Origin: Moorena sp. SIO3H5
Lineage (GTDB): Bacteria > Cyanobacteriota > Cyanobacteriia > Cyanobacteriales > Coleofasciculaceae
Assembly (NCBI RefSeq): GCF_010692395.1
Contig: NZ_JAAHHS010000043.1
Location: 1 to 34,378 of the forward strand
Direction of reading: 5' to 3'
Length of the DNA stretch: 34,378 nt
The notes under the pieces are model-generated. The model made no database searches. It had not been told where the DNA came from and saw nothing but the letters and a program-made list of their open reading frames with translations. Of the stretch, positions 7,251 through 14,990 are shown piece by piece. How positions within the stretch are numbered: position 1 is the stretch's first letter; every line of letters starts with the position of its first letter. The position numbers and the translations under genes are program-made.

Positions 7251-10200
7251 TTAACCTTCTTCTTCTTCCTCTTCAATAACTCTGACTTGTTTTGCATACA
7301 GCTTCCCATATCTTTCGTTTACTTCAACTTCAACTAAAGCGCCTTGAGTAAGCTGAGATGCAGAATACGAACCAATGTATTTCTCATTAAACGTAATGTC
7401 TGAACTGCCATCATCAGGTGCAATTCGCCCCGAGCGTGAGTTGTCTGGATTATGCCGGATGTATCGAATTCGACCAATTTTGATTAACCTTACATGAATG
7501 CCTTTTGAAATCGCTGTCTGAATTTGGTCACGTAATTGTAGAAACCCTAAATAATTTGGGGCGATTTCCAGTGCTCGATCACAATAGGCTAATGCTTCTT
7601 CTCCTTTTTCCAAACTAAATAGAGCATCAATTAGATTACGGGTAACAATTTTTAAACCGCGAATATTGGATAAGCTTTCATCAATTTCAAAGCCTTTTGA
7701 TAATGCTTCAACAGCCTTTTCAAAATATCCGTGATCTATCAATGCCTGGCCCATTGCTGTATGAACCTTCGCGAGATGTGGTTGATCGTTAAGTTCTTCG
7801 CACAATTGGATACTGCGACGGAAGTACATTTGTGAACGCTTAAAGTTTTCTTCTCCTTCTTGATGAGCTTCGAATTGTCCGAAGCTATTGGTTATCATTG
7901 CTTCCCCTAGTTGATTACCAAGGTTGTCTGCTAGGTCAAAACTATCGCTAAGAATTTCGTGAATATCATTTTCCGTATAATATTTTTTTAACTTATGAAT
8001 ATCCATAACCTCTTCCAATTCCTTGTGATTGCTCGTCTTTATATAAATGTTGATTGCTGAGCGGGTTGACTGTAATGCTTCTTCATATTGTCCTAAGCTA
8101 ATGGCTATAATTGCTTTCCCTCGTTCATTCCCAAGGTTGTCTGCTAGGTCCAAACTATCGCTAAGAATTTTGTGAATATCATTTTCTGTATAATAGTTTT
8201 TTAACTTATGAATATCTATAACCTCTTCCAATTGCTTGTGATTGCTCGTCTTTATAGAAATGTTGATTGCTAAGCGGGTTGCCTGTAATGCTTCTTCATC
8301 ATTTTGTTGATTATATAACTTGTTAGCTAACTTACGAATAGAATAGATTAATGTATTACTTTCAAGATGTTCATGGTAATTTTCTAATAATTTAAAAACC
8401 TCCCAAGATTTAATGAATTTTTTAGATTCTTTTAAGAAATCAGCCAACCTAAACAACATGCTTGCATAGTCTTTAGGATTTATATCATCACTTAGATCGA
8501 TTGCTTCATTTAAAATTTTAAATGCCTCTTTTTCTTTTTCTTGTTTGAATTTATTTTTGAATAAAAATGGCAATCCAATAGCAAGCTGTTTTTGGTCATT
8601 GGTGTCTTTGGCGATTTTAATTTGTTGTTCAAAGGCTTGCTGTGCTTCATTCAAATTACCTTGTGCTTTCCCTTTTGCTTGCCTACCTTTTTCTTGCAGA
8701 ATTTTTCCTCGAATATTATAAAGGGTAGCCAGTTTTTTATGATTTTTTTGATTGTCAGTATTCAAACATATTTTAATTGCTGCATTTATTGCTTCTAATG
8801 CTTCTTCAAAACTTTTTTTATTAGATAAAGCCTTAGCTAAATCTCTTAGAGTTGAAACTAACCCATCACTATTGAAACTTTTATGAAGGTCTGCGGCAAT
8901 TAGGAAAATTTTCAAGGCTTCACTTAAATATCCCCGCTTATACAGTTCTCCTCCTAAAGTCATTGCACTAGTTGCAGCTCTCCGAAGCTCTCCTGAATGT
9001 TGAATAATAAGAATCGCCCACCTCCATCGCCCTTTAACTTCTTCTATTTTTATATTGCCTTGTTGTAGATGGAGTTTGTATAAACTTATCCGTCCATTAG
9101 CAAGCTGATATTGGTCTTTGATAGCTTTGGCGATTTTAATTCCTTTTTCAAAAGCCTGCTCTGCTTCCTCTAATTTGTCGTCTTCCTGGAGCAATCTCCC
9201 TAAACGATTCAGTGTAATGGCTCTTGATCGATCATTATCAATTGTTTCATCAATATCAATTTGTTTATTAAAAGTTTCAATGGCTAATTCCAGATTACCT
9301 TGTTTTTGGTAGACGCCACCCAAGACATTCAGTACCTTAGCTTCGCGCTCCTTACGAGTCTCTAATTTTTCAATCTTTGGTAGATAACTCTGGGCAGATT
9401 TCAAGATTTTTTTAGCTTCTTCAAATTCTTTTGCAAAAGACCAGTTGCGAGCCTGATGCATTTTATATTTAACCACTGCGTTCCAATCTCCGACTTGTTG
9501 TGCCCAAGATTGAAATCTTTTTGTCAAAGCAATTGCCTTGTTCCAGTAGCCATGCTTTTCAAAGGATCGCTGTAGCTGTAAGACAAATTCGTAGTTTTCC
9601 CATTTTATCTGCTCTGTTTCAGCCTCCTGCTTTTGCAACCACTCGGCAGCTAAGAGCATATCATCCAAATCTGCAGCAGCTTCATCTACTACCTTTTCAT
9701 CTTTTAAATCTTTAGTCTTTAACGATTCCACAAAAAATTTAGCATGGCGTTCTTGTGCTGTAGCTAGTAACCTTCGCTCGTGAGCCAGAGCCATTGCATA
9801 TACTCGTACTAACGGATGCAGCACATAACGGTTTTCTCCCGTATCTACATAATCCAATAAGGACAAATTATAAATCCGCCTCAATTTACGCTGAGCTTGT
9901 AGATTCTTCTGTAATCCTGCTGTTACTATCGCTGTTTCTTTAGTAAAACCTTCCGCTGCACACACGCTTAAACAGGCAAAACAATTCTTTTCATCCTCTG
10001 AAAGAAAATTTAAGCTAAATTTTAATGAAGTCTCGACATCAAGGTTTTCATTATCTTTTGTTTTGAGTTCTTCCAAGAGTTTATCTTTCTCTTCTTCTAG
10101 AGCCTGGGCATAGTCGTCCAAAGAGTCGCGTTGTCCTCGTAATGCTGCACCTACTATTCGGAGTGCTAATGGTAATCTCCCAACAATTTTCGTTATTCGC

Positions 10201-11153
10201 TGTGCGGCTAATTTTGTATTGCTCTTGGATTCTTCATCCAGCTCCAGATCCAGCATTTTTCCTAGTAATTTTAAAGCATCCTTTTCCGGTAGCGATCGCA
10301 GCCTAATCGTCTGATCTTCTGCCACATCTAAAAAAGAAGGTAGAGCCTGATTCCGGGTAGTGACAATCACAGCACAATTGTTGCCCTCTGGAAGTAGATC
10401 CTCGATACTTGCTTCTTCCGCACTATCGAAAATCAGTAGCATATCCCTTGGGGCAAACAAGGTTTGCATAATCTGCTTAGGTTCTCTGTAATCCTCATCT
10501 TCGATGCGCTGGTTAATCAGCGATGCAAACTCCTTTGCGATGCTATCTAAGTCCTTGTTTACGTACTTCTTACTGTCTTGGTCTTTGTAATTCACTCGAA
10601 CAGTAACCACTCCCTCGGAAAATTCCTGGTCATGGATGGTGGCAAAGTGAGACGCTAAGGTAGATTTACCCATGCCTCCTGTTCCCGTGATTACCACAAT
10701 CCTGCCTTTGTGATCTTCCTGGGAAAGTAGCACCTCTTCTAGCCGCCTTAGCTCATCTTCACGTCCAGTGAATTTTGGTGTATCTTTCTGCGGTAATCCA
10801 AAGAGGCGAAGGGATGAAGCATTATTATCAGTAGATCCCCGAAACTCTCTTTGCCATTCCTCAGTGGTTAAAGTTTGAATCTTGTCCGCAAAAGTACTAC
10901 ACTTCTGTCTGTCATCTTGCCCTATCCAATCACTCTCGACGATCTTCCTTAAAAAATCAACCAGACTTGTTTGCCCTTCAGAGCATAACTGTTTAAGTAA
11001 TTCATTGAAGAAGACCCGTTGAATTCCATCACAGGCAATTTGACGATCTAAACGATCGAGTCCAACAGTAGCTAAAAATGCCTGACGTTCCCGAACTGTT
11101 TGAGTATTTGGTATTCCCGACAAAAAGGTCAACAGTTCAGATTTCAGAGTCAT
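7251..11153 (-). CDS. EAD-like + NB-ARC + TPR STAND ATPase with C-terminal cold-shock/OB-like domain
   Basis: This 1300-aa protein is a signal-transduction ATPase with numerous domains. Residues 1-95 form a helical adaptor-like domain resembling residues 1-100 of the neighbouring protease. An NB-ARC module follows: FTGREDELRRLEE (128-140), Walker A GTGGMGKS (157-164), Walker B MLLIFDSAEE (238-247), sensor-like VIVTTRN (262-268) and GRLPLAL (325-331). A winged-helix region and a long TPR superhelix occupy ~470-1200, with LNRLGRLLQ, LFSLEKGEEAL and similar repeats. The last ~80 residues look like a cold-shock OB fold (GRIRYIRHN, SGRIAPDDGSSDITF, GALVEVEVNERYGKLYAKQV) with a run of glutamates at the end. 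By family logic the TPRs sense a trigger, NB-ARC oligomerises, and the N-terminus recruits an effector. It starts 41 bp after the protease gene, so the two are very likely one operon. Confidence 0.85.
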   Translation of the reverse strand: MTLKSELLTFLSGIPNTQTVRERQAFLATVGLDRLDRQIACDGIQRVFFNELLKQLCSEGQTSLVDFLRKIVESDWIGQDDRQKCSTFADKIQTLTTEEWQREFRGSTDNNASSLRLFGLPQKDTPKFTGREDELRRLEEVLLSQEDHKGRIVVITGTGGMGKSTLASHFATIHDQEFSEGVVTVRVNYKDQDSKKYVNKDLDSIAKEFASLINQRIEDEDYREPKQIMQTLFAPRDMLLIFDSAEEASIEDLLPEGNNCAVIVTTRNQALPSFLDVAEDQTIRLRSLPEKDALKLLGKMLDLELDEESKSNTKLAAQRITKIVGRLPLALRIVGAALRGQRDSLDDYAQALEEEKDKLLEELKTKDNENLDVETSLKFSLNFLSEDEKNCFACLSVCAAEGFTKETAIVTAGLQKNLQAQRKLRRIYNLSLLDYVDTGENRYVLHPLVRVYAMALAHERRLLATAQERHAKFFVESLKTKDLKDEKVVDEAAADLDDMLLAAEWLQKQEAETEQIKWENYEFVLQLQRSFEKHGYWNKAIALTKRFQSWAQQVGDWNAVVKYKMHQARNWSFAKEFEEAKKILKSAQSYLPKIEKLETRKEREAKVLNVLGGVYQKQGNLELAIETFNKQIDIDETIDNDRSRAITLNRLGRLLQEDDKLEEAEQAFEKGIKIAKAIKDQYQLANGRISLYKLHLQQGNIKIEEVKGRWRWAILIIQHSGELRRAATSAMTLGGELYKRGYLSEALKIFLIAADLHKSFNSDGLVSTLRDLAKALSNKKSFEEALEAINAAIKICLNTDNQKNHKKLATLYNIRGKILQEKGRQAKGKAQGNLNEAQQAFEQQIKIAKDTNDQKQLAIGLPFLFKNKFKQEKEKEAFKILNEAIDLSDDINPKDYASMLFRLADFLKESKKFIKSWEVFKLLENYHEHLESNTLIYSIRKLANKLYNQQNDEEALQATRLAINISIKTSNHKQLEEVIDIHKLKNYYTENDIHKILSDSLDLADNLGNERGKAIIAISLGQYEEALQSTRSAINIYIKTSNHKELEEVMDIHKLKKYYTENDIHEILSDSFDLADNLGNQLGEAMITNSFGQFEAHQEGEENFKRSQMYFRRSIQLCEELNDQPHLAKVHTAMGQALIDHGYFEKAVEALSKGFEIDESLSNIRGLKIVTRNLIDALFSLEKGEEALAYCDRALEIAPNYLGFLQLRDQIQTAISKGIHVRLIKIGRIRYIRHNPDNSRSGRIAPDDGSSDITFNEKYIGSYSASQLTQGALVEVEVNERYGKLYAKQVRVIEEEEEEG
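7900..8309 (-). repeat. Intragenic tandem duplication, 213-bp unit (71 codons)
   Basis: Two adjacent copies, about 7900-8096 and 8113-8309, are near-identical over most of their length inside the TPR region of the STAND gene. For example CCTCTTCCAATT recurs at 8009 and 8222, exactly 213 bp apart, and both copies encode YTENDIH and DLADNLGN. The unit is in frame and encodes about two helical hairpins. Few differences separate the copies, so the duplication is recent. Confidence 0.9.
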
Positions 11154-11194
11154 TGTTAATGGTTACTAGTGACTAGAGTGGGCACTAAAAAGTT

Positions 11195-12253
11195 CTAACT
11201 GGCTGCTATATTTATTAATTTTCCTAGCTCCGGAGGTAAATTAGGCAAAATTCTATCTACTAGTATGCCTTCATTTCTAAAATAACGCCGCTCGGTTGTA
11301 GGTTCAGGGATATCACCTCCTGCATGGTGGAGAGCAACCACCTGCCATCCATTGTTTAGCACTGGCGCTCCAGAAGAACCGTTCAATGTGGAGGTGACAT
11401 ATTGGACTACATTACCCCCTACGTACTCAACAAAATTGTTTTGGAAAGAAATTTCTTTGGGTCGCCCTGCGGGATGCTGGATGATGTTCACTCGATCCCT
11501 GCGCTTGACGTTGCTGGGCTTTAACGGCAACCATCCCCATTTTTGTCCTGGTTTCCCATCGAGTTGAACTAGAGTATAGTCTAAATCCTGATTGGTATGG
11601 AACAATCCACTAGGCTTTGCCTGATATTCTTCACTGGGCTGAGCGTGCCCCTGAAAGTCCTCTTCGTAGTTAAAGCGAAAGATAGAATTTGGTAATAAGT
11701 CTACACTAGGCAAAACATGATTGTTGGTGAGCAATAAATCTTCAGCAACCAAAAAGCCTGTACCGGACCAACGCTCATGACCAGACTGGACTCCAATATA
11801 AGCAACCGTTCGAGCTATCTCTAGTCCTCGTTGTAAAAAGGCAATAGGGCGTAGGGTATTCTCACCAATAATCTTTTCAAGAACATCTGCTGTGGTTTCT
11901 CCGCCCTTCCACTGAGGAATATCAGGGAGTTTGGCGATCGGAGTCATCATGTTGTACTTTGTCAGTAATCCATCCAGGAACTCTTGCTGCTGAATCCCTA
12001 CAAAGCCCTTTAGGGTATTCAAAAATAGCCCTAGTGATTCGTGGTCATAGGTTAAACGCCCATAATTGGATAAATACCTAATAATTTCACTGACTGCGAT
12101 AAAGGAAGCACCTGAGAGATCAATCATGGGTGCTAACTGCTTCAGTCCAGCCGATTCCAGAATTTGTAGACGTGATCTTTCATTTGCTAACTCTGGTATA
12201 TCTTTAAGTAGGGTGATTAGTTGCTTACGCTCTTCAGTGTCCCAATTGATCAT
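11195..12253 (-). CDS. Trypsin-like serine protease with N-terminal effector-associated-type domain
   Basis: The 352-aa protein has an N-terminal helical domain (1-100) and a trypsin/chymotrypsin-fold protease (about 145-345). The catalytic triad is visible: His179 in LLLTNNHVL, Asp225 in NQDLDYTLVQLD, and Ser294 in NGSSGAPV; GTGFLVAED (164-172) is the usual strand before the His. There is no signal peptide, so it should act in the cytoplasm. The N-domain (LITLLKDIPELANERSR, LESAGLKQLAP, IRYLSNYGRL) aligns by eye with the start of the downstream STAND protein (LLTFLSGIPN, LATVGLDRLD, LKQLCSEGQ). That suggests homotypic recruitment, as proposed for effector-associated domains. It is the first gene of the operon, 41 bp ahead of the ATPase. 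Probable target: host proteins in an abortive response, which is inference. Confidence 0.85.
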   Translation of the reverse strand: MINWDTEERKQLITLLKDIPELANERSRLQILESAGLKQLAPMIDLSGASFIAVSEIIRYLSNYGRLTYDHESLGLFLNTLKGFVGIQQQEFLDGLLTKYNMMTPIAKLPDIPQWKGGETTADVLEKIIGENTLRPIAFLQRGLEIARTVAYIGVQSGHERWSGTGFLVAEDLLLTNNHVLPSVDLLPNSIFRFNYEEDFQGHAQPSEEYQAKPSGLFHTNQDLDYTLVQLDGKPGQKWGWLPLKPSNVKRRDRVNIIQHPAGRPKEISFQNNFVEYVGGNVVQYVTSTLNGSSGAPVLNNGWQVVALHHAGGDIPEPTTERRYFRNEGILVDRILPNLPPELGKLINIAAS

Positions 12254-12574
12254 GATCTACTAGTCCGTAATTGCTTTGTTCCAGTTTTACACAAGGTTTC
12301 GAGGAATGCTATCGCTTAGGGTGACCGTAGGTCAATCGCATTCCCTATTGATGTAAAGAACTATTTCTGTTTCTTAGAAGAGGGATATCTAGTATTTTTA
12401 AATGAATTGGAAACAAGGATTACAGTTTTTTACATGAGTCAAAATCCCTATATTGTTGATTAAATCTTGCCTCTTGCCTATTGCCTATTGCCTATCTTTA
12501 AGCAATTTTGTTCACAACTCAAATGGAAATACTATGTAGCAGACGCAAAACAACAAACCCAACCACATCCCATA
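12254..12574. other. Intergenic gap before the TnpB element
   Basis: No gene is seen. It holds a short TTGCCTA heptad array at 12467-12496 and must contain the promoter of the protease-STAND operon (minus strand, just above 12253), which I cannot pinpoint. The right end of the TnpB element begins near 12575. Confidence 0.5.
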
Positions 12575-12596
12575 GTGACATACTCCCGACGCTGCC

Positions 12597-13817
12597 CTAA
12601 CGCGACAACGCGGGCTTCTTGCCAACACCAGGTATCCCTTCGGTTGCTCGGCAAGCTTTACTACTGACGGGATGCCCCACCGCCAAATTTAGAATGTTGA
12701 TCGCCGCATTCACGTCGCGGTCTTTTGTGTATCCACACTTAGGACAAGCATGGATGCGATCTTTCAACTTTTTAGGTACTTTTGTTCCGCACTTAGAACA
12801 ATTTTGACTGGTATTTCTAGGGTTTACTGCAACTGTAATCAAACCAGCATTCTCGGCTTTGTTTGATAGTATCGACAGGAACTGACCCCACCCAGCGTCC
12901 AGTATAGATTTAGCCATCCTAGTTTTGGCCAAACCTTTGATATTTAACTTTTCGTGAGCAATTAGATCATGATTGTCTAGCAAGCCTTTCGCAGTTTTAA
13001 AATGAAAGTCTTTTCGAGTGTCAGCTACCTTTTTGTGAGCTTTTCCTAATTTAGTTACAACCTTCTTTCTATTATTACTACCCTTCTTCGACCTGCTGAC
13101 AGCTTTTTGAATTTTCTTTAGTCGCTTTTGAGCTTTTCGATAATACTGAGGAATTGGTACCTCTGAACCATCAGATCTGATTAGAAAAGACTTGAGACCC
13201 ATGTCTATCCCAATAGGATTAGAAACACTATCTACTGGGATAATATTTGGGACAGTATCATCTTGAATGGATAATGTCACATAGTACCCGTCAGCCTTTC
13301 GAGTGATAGTAGCTGTCTTGATCTTAAAACCTTCTGGAATAGGTCGGTGATAAATCATTTTGACCTTCCCAAACTTTGGGAGAGTCAAAATATTACCATT
13401 TACAGGGTTTTTACTAAGAGAGGGAAATGTAAAGGATTTATATCTATTGTTTCCTTTAAATCGAGGTCTCCCACTCTTTTTACCGTTGCCGTCCCCTTTT
13501 AGGAATCGCTTGAAAGCAAGGTCTACTCTTTTCACGCAATCCTGCAATACGTGAGCATGAAGTTCTCCGTACCAGGGTCTATTCTTCTTTAACTGAGGTA
13601 GAGTTCTTTTTTGGTAAAAATAGTCGGGATTGTTTCTTAGATCCGGGAGATGACAGACAAGAGGACAGGAGTTGACAGAGCAGCGATTTTGTTCATACCA
13701 GTTAAATCTGTCGGCAAGTAAGTAGTTGTATTGATGTCGGAGCATATCGAGCCATCTTTCAACTTTTAATTCCTGTTCTTTTGTTAATCTTAACCGGTAC
13801 TGATAAGCTGATCTCAT
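12597..13817 (-). CDS. tnpB: TnpB RNA-guided nuclease (IS200/IS605 OrfB), intact
   Basis: The 406-aa protein is full length for TnpB. It has an N-terminal wedge/REC part ([32 protein letters not shown]) and then a RuvC-like nuclease domain. Catalytic residues are all present: D205 in [10 protein letters not shown]289 in [10 protein letters not shown], and the aspartates of KDRDVNAA (D366/D368). The zinc ribbon CSKCG...CPKCG (C340, C343, C358, C361) is intact. TnpB cuts DNA next to a short target-adjacent motif under guidance of an RNA from the element's right end, which helps the element persist. A divergent ribbon-helix-helix gene starts 68 bp away and may share its promoter region. No frameshift is seen, unlike the second copy at 23272-24496. 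Confidence 0.92.
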   Translation of the reverse strand: MRSAYQYRLRLTKEQELKVERWLDMLRHQYNYLLADRFNWYEQNRCSVNSCPLVCHLPDLRNNPDYFYQKRTLPQLKKNRPWYGELHAHVLQDCVKRVDLAFKRFLKGDGNGKKSGRPRFKGNNRYKSFTFPSLSKNPVNGNILTLPKFGKVKMIYHRPIPEGFKIKTATITRKADGYYVTLSIQDDTVPNIIPVDSVSNPIGIDMGLKSFLIRSDGSEVPIPQYYRKAQKRLKKIQKAVSRSKKGSNNRKKVVTKLGKAHKKVADTRKDFHFKTAKGLLDNHDLIAHEKLNIKGLAKTRMAKSILDAGWGQFLSILSNKAENAGLITVAVNPRNTSQNCSKCGTKVPKKLKDRIHACPKCGYTKDRDVNAAINILNLAVGHPVSSKACRATEGIPGVGKKPALSR

Positions 13818-13885
13818 AATTGCAATCTCTTGTTTTTCGACCTAATATAATATTAACAAACGTTGTAACAAGTGTCAACAATGAA

Positions 13886-14026
13886 ATGAAAGATCAAAGG
13901 TTCGTAATAAGGATGACTAGCTTTGAAAAACAGCAGTTAAAACAGGAAGCTGACCGTAGAGGAATGACTCCATCTGAATTACTAAGAAGCTTGATAGCTC
14001 GTTTCCCTGAACCAAAAAATACCTAG
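13886..14026 (+). CDS. Small ribbon-helix-helix (CopG/Arc-type) protein
   Basis: Starting at the ATG at 13886, the product is 46 aa; a longer reading from 13820 adds sequence that overlaps the tnpB promoter region and has no support. MKDQRFVIRMTSFEKQQLKQ gives the ribbon strand and first helix, and EADRRGMTPSELLRSLI the second helix with the usual TPSELLR turn. Such proteins dimerise and bind short palindromes. It is divergent from tnpB and inside the likely element ends, so it may repress tnpB or itself. Short near-palindromes (ACAAACGTTGT and TTGTAACAA, about 13857-13872) lie in the 68-bp gap and are candidate operators. Confidence 0.65.
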   Translation: MKDQRFVIRMTSFEKQQLKQEADRRGMTPSELLRSLIARFPEPKNT

Positions 14027-14236
14027 TTGGTGATTCCATTTCATTCCATCACCGGGCTATCCTTCCCGACGCTCACCTTTCAGGTAGGGCGCGGGGCTGT
14101 CGCCCAAAAGCTCAGCACGCTCAGCTATATATAGATGAATGGATTTTCAGCTGATATCTGGAATAGTACGGTTGACAAATTACAAAGCTGTAGCTATAGT
14201 CAAAATATTGATATCTCCAAGCTGGGCAGGCTAAGT

Positions 14237-14270
14237 AAAAACACTTCTATCCACGTAAAGGAGTGTTTTT
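14237..14270 (+). terminator. Terminator-like hairpin
   Basis: A 9-bp perfect stem AAAAACACT/AGTGTTTTT with a 16-base loop ends in a T-run. It has A- and T-rich flanks on both sides and could work in either direction. It lies about 210 bp after the ribbon-helix-helix gene with no gene in between. Confidence 0.5.
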
Positions 14271-14400
14271 AGGTTTAGCAAAGGCGCAAAGGTGATTGAT
14301 TGGAGTTTTCTGATGCCACTTTTACCTTGGAGCCAAAGTAATGATCCTAAAAATAATAAGTAAATAGGTAAGTCCTGATCTGGGCTTAAGCCTTATATTA

Positions 14401-14432
14401 GCGATTGGCCTACGGCCACGCTACGCGAACGC
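14401..14432. repeat. GGCC-centred palindromic dispersed repeat
   Basis: This reads GCGATTGGCCTACGGCC followed by ACGCTACGCGAACGC. The core GGCCnnnGGCC plus a CGCTACGCG arm recurs at 14608-14700, 23141-23169, 23551-23580, 24486-24513, 24529-24577, 30956-30983 and 31008-31037, in both orientations. Confidence 0.85.
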
Positions 14433-14607
14433 TAATTATTTCCTAGTAGTAAACATTCGTTACTTCTACGGATTAATGGCAATTGCGTCAAATCCAGATT
14501 GTTTGGATAAAGGCGGTGCAATGGCTACGCCAATTATTAGCAACGATTGCTTAGGCTTAGGAACTTATTCCAATCAGCAACGCCGAAATTATCACTACAG
14601 TAATCAG

Positions 14608-14700
14608 CGATCGCCTTTGGCGTGGCCTACGGCCAATCGCATAAGCGCGGAAGCTGAGGCCAAAGGCCTCCGCTTCGCGAACGCTTCCGGAGCGTAGCGT
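14608..14700. repeat. Cluster of palindromic repeats including a HIP1 site
   Basis: Back-to-back units GCGATCGCCTTTGGCG, GGCCTACGGCC, GGCCAAAGGCC and TTCGCGAACGC read through each other in both orientations. They belong to the same family as the 14401-14432 repeat. Confidence 0.75.
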
Positions 14701-14910
14701 GAGCAAAGCTCAATCAGCCTATGCGCTACGCGCACGCTGCGCGAACAGCTATCAGCTAACACGCTACTTAAAAAGCTGCCCAAACCGCTATTAATAATGA
14801 CAGCAACAGAGCTGATCCAAAATTATTAAATTGGTATTACTTTATTTATTTAAAAAGCTGCGAATTTATATAATAAATAGCATTTATGAGGTACGCTTTT
14901 CAACCTCAAA

Positions 14911-14942
14911 GTCCCCCTTATTAAGGGGGATTTAGGGGGATC
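14911..14942. repeat. CCCCCTTA/TAAGGGGG dispersed repeat
   Basis: CCCCCTTATTAAGGGGG is a perfect palindrome and is followed by ATTTAGGGGGATC. Related sequence (GATCCCCCCTAACCCCCC) occurs at 21061, 21126 and 31070. It lies 50 bp upstream of the kinase start and could form a hairpin in its leader. Confidence 0.75.
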
Positions 14943-14990
14943 ACTTGATAGCTGAATCCTGACACAAATCACGTTTTGAGGAGACAGCCA

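Larger units (their letters stand above)
12575..14110 (-). mobile_element. IS200/IS605-type element (tnpB + divergent RHH gene, no tnpA)
   Basis: Boundaries are approximate. The end downstream of tnpB has a GC hairpin (CGCG-TTGT-CGCG inside a GCCC/GGGC stem, 12590-12616) followed by AGCGTCGGGAGTA. The other end (about 14049-14110) has CCCGACGCT again (14065-14073; also 12585-12593) and a GGGCG/CGCCC hairpin. Subterminal hairpins without terminal inverted repeats are typical of this superfamily. There is no Y1 transposase (tnpA), so mobility would need one in trans. The tnpB 3' end and right hairpin are where an omega (guide) RNA is expected. Confidence 0.6.
14027..14990. other. Repeat-filled intergenic region upstream of the kinase
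   Basis: This is the longest gene-free stretch of the middle part. It contains the left end of the TnpB element, a terminator-like hairpin (14237-14270), palindromic GGCC repeats (14401-14432, 14608-14700), a GCGCTACGCGCACGCTGCGC repeat (14723-14746) and a CCCCCTTA-type repeat (14911-14942). An ORF at 14476-14697 runs into the palindromes and is not supported as a gene. Confidence 0.6.

Noticed and set aside
14476..14697. 73-aa ORF as a gene or RiPP precursor
   Set aside because: The second half is translated palindromic repeat (GGCC and CGCGAACGC units), the ribosome-binding site is weak, and no modifying enzyme is nearby.
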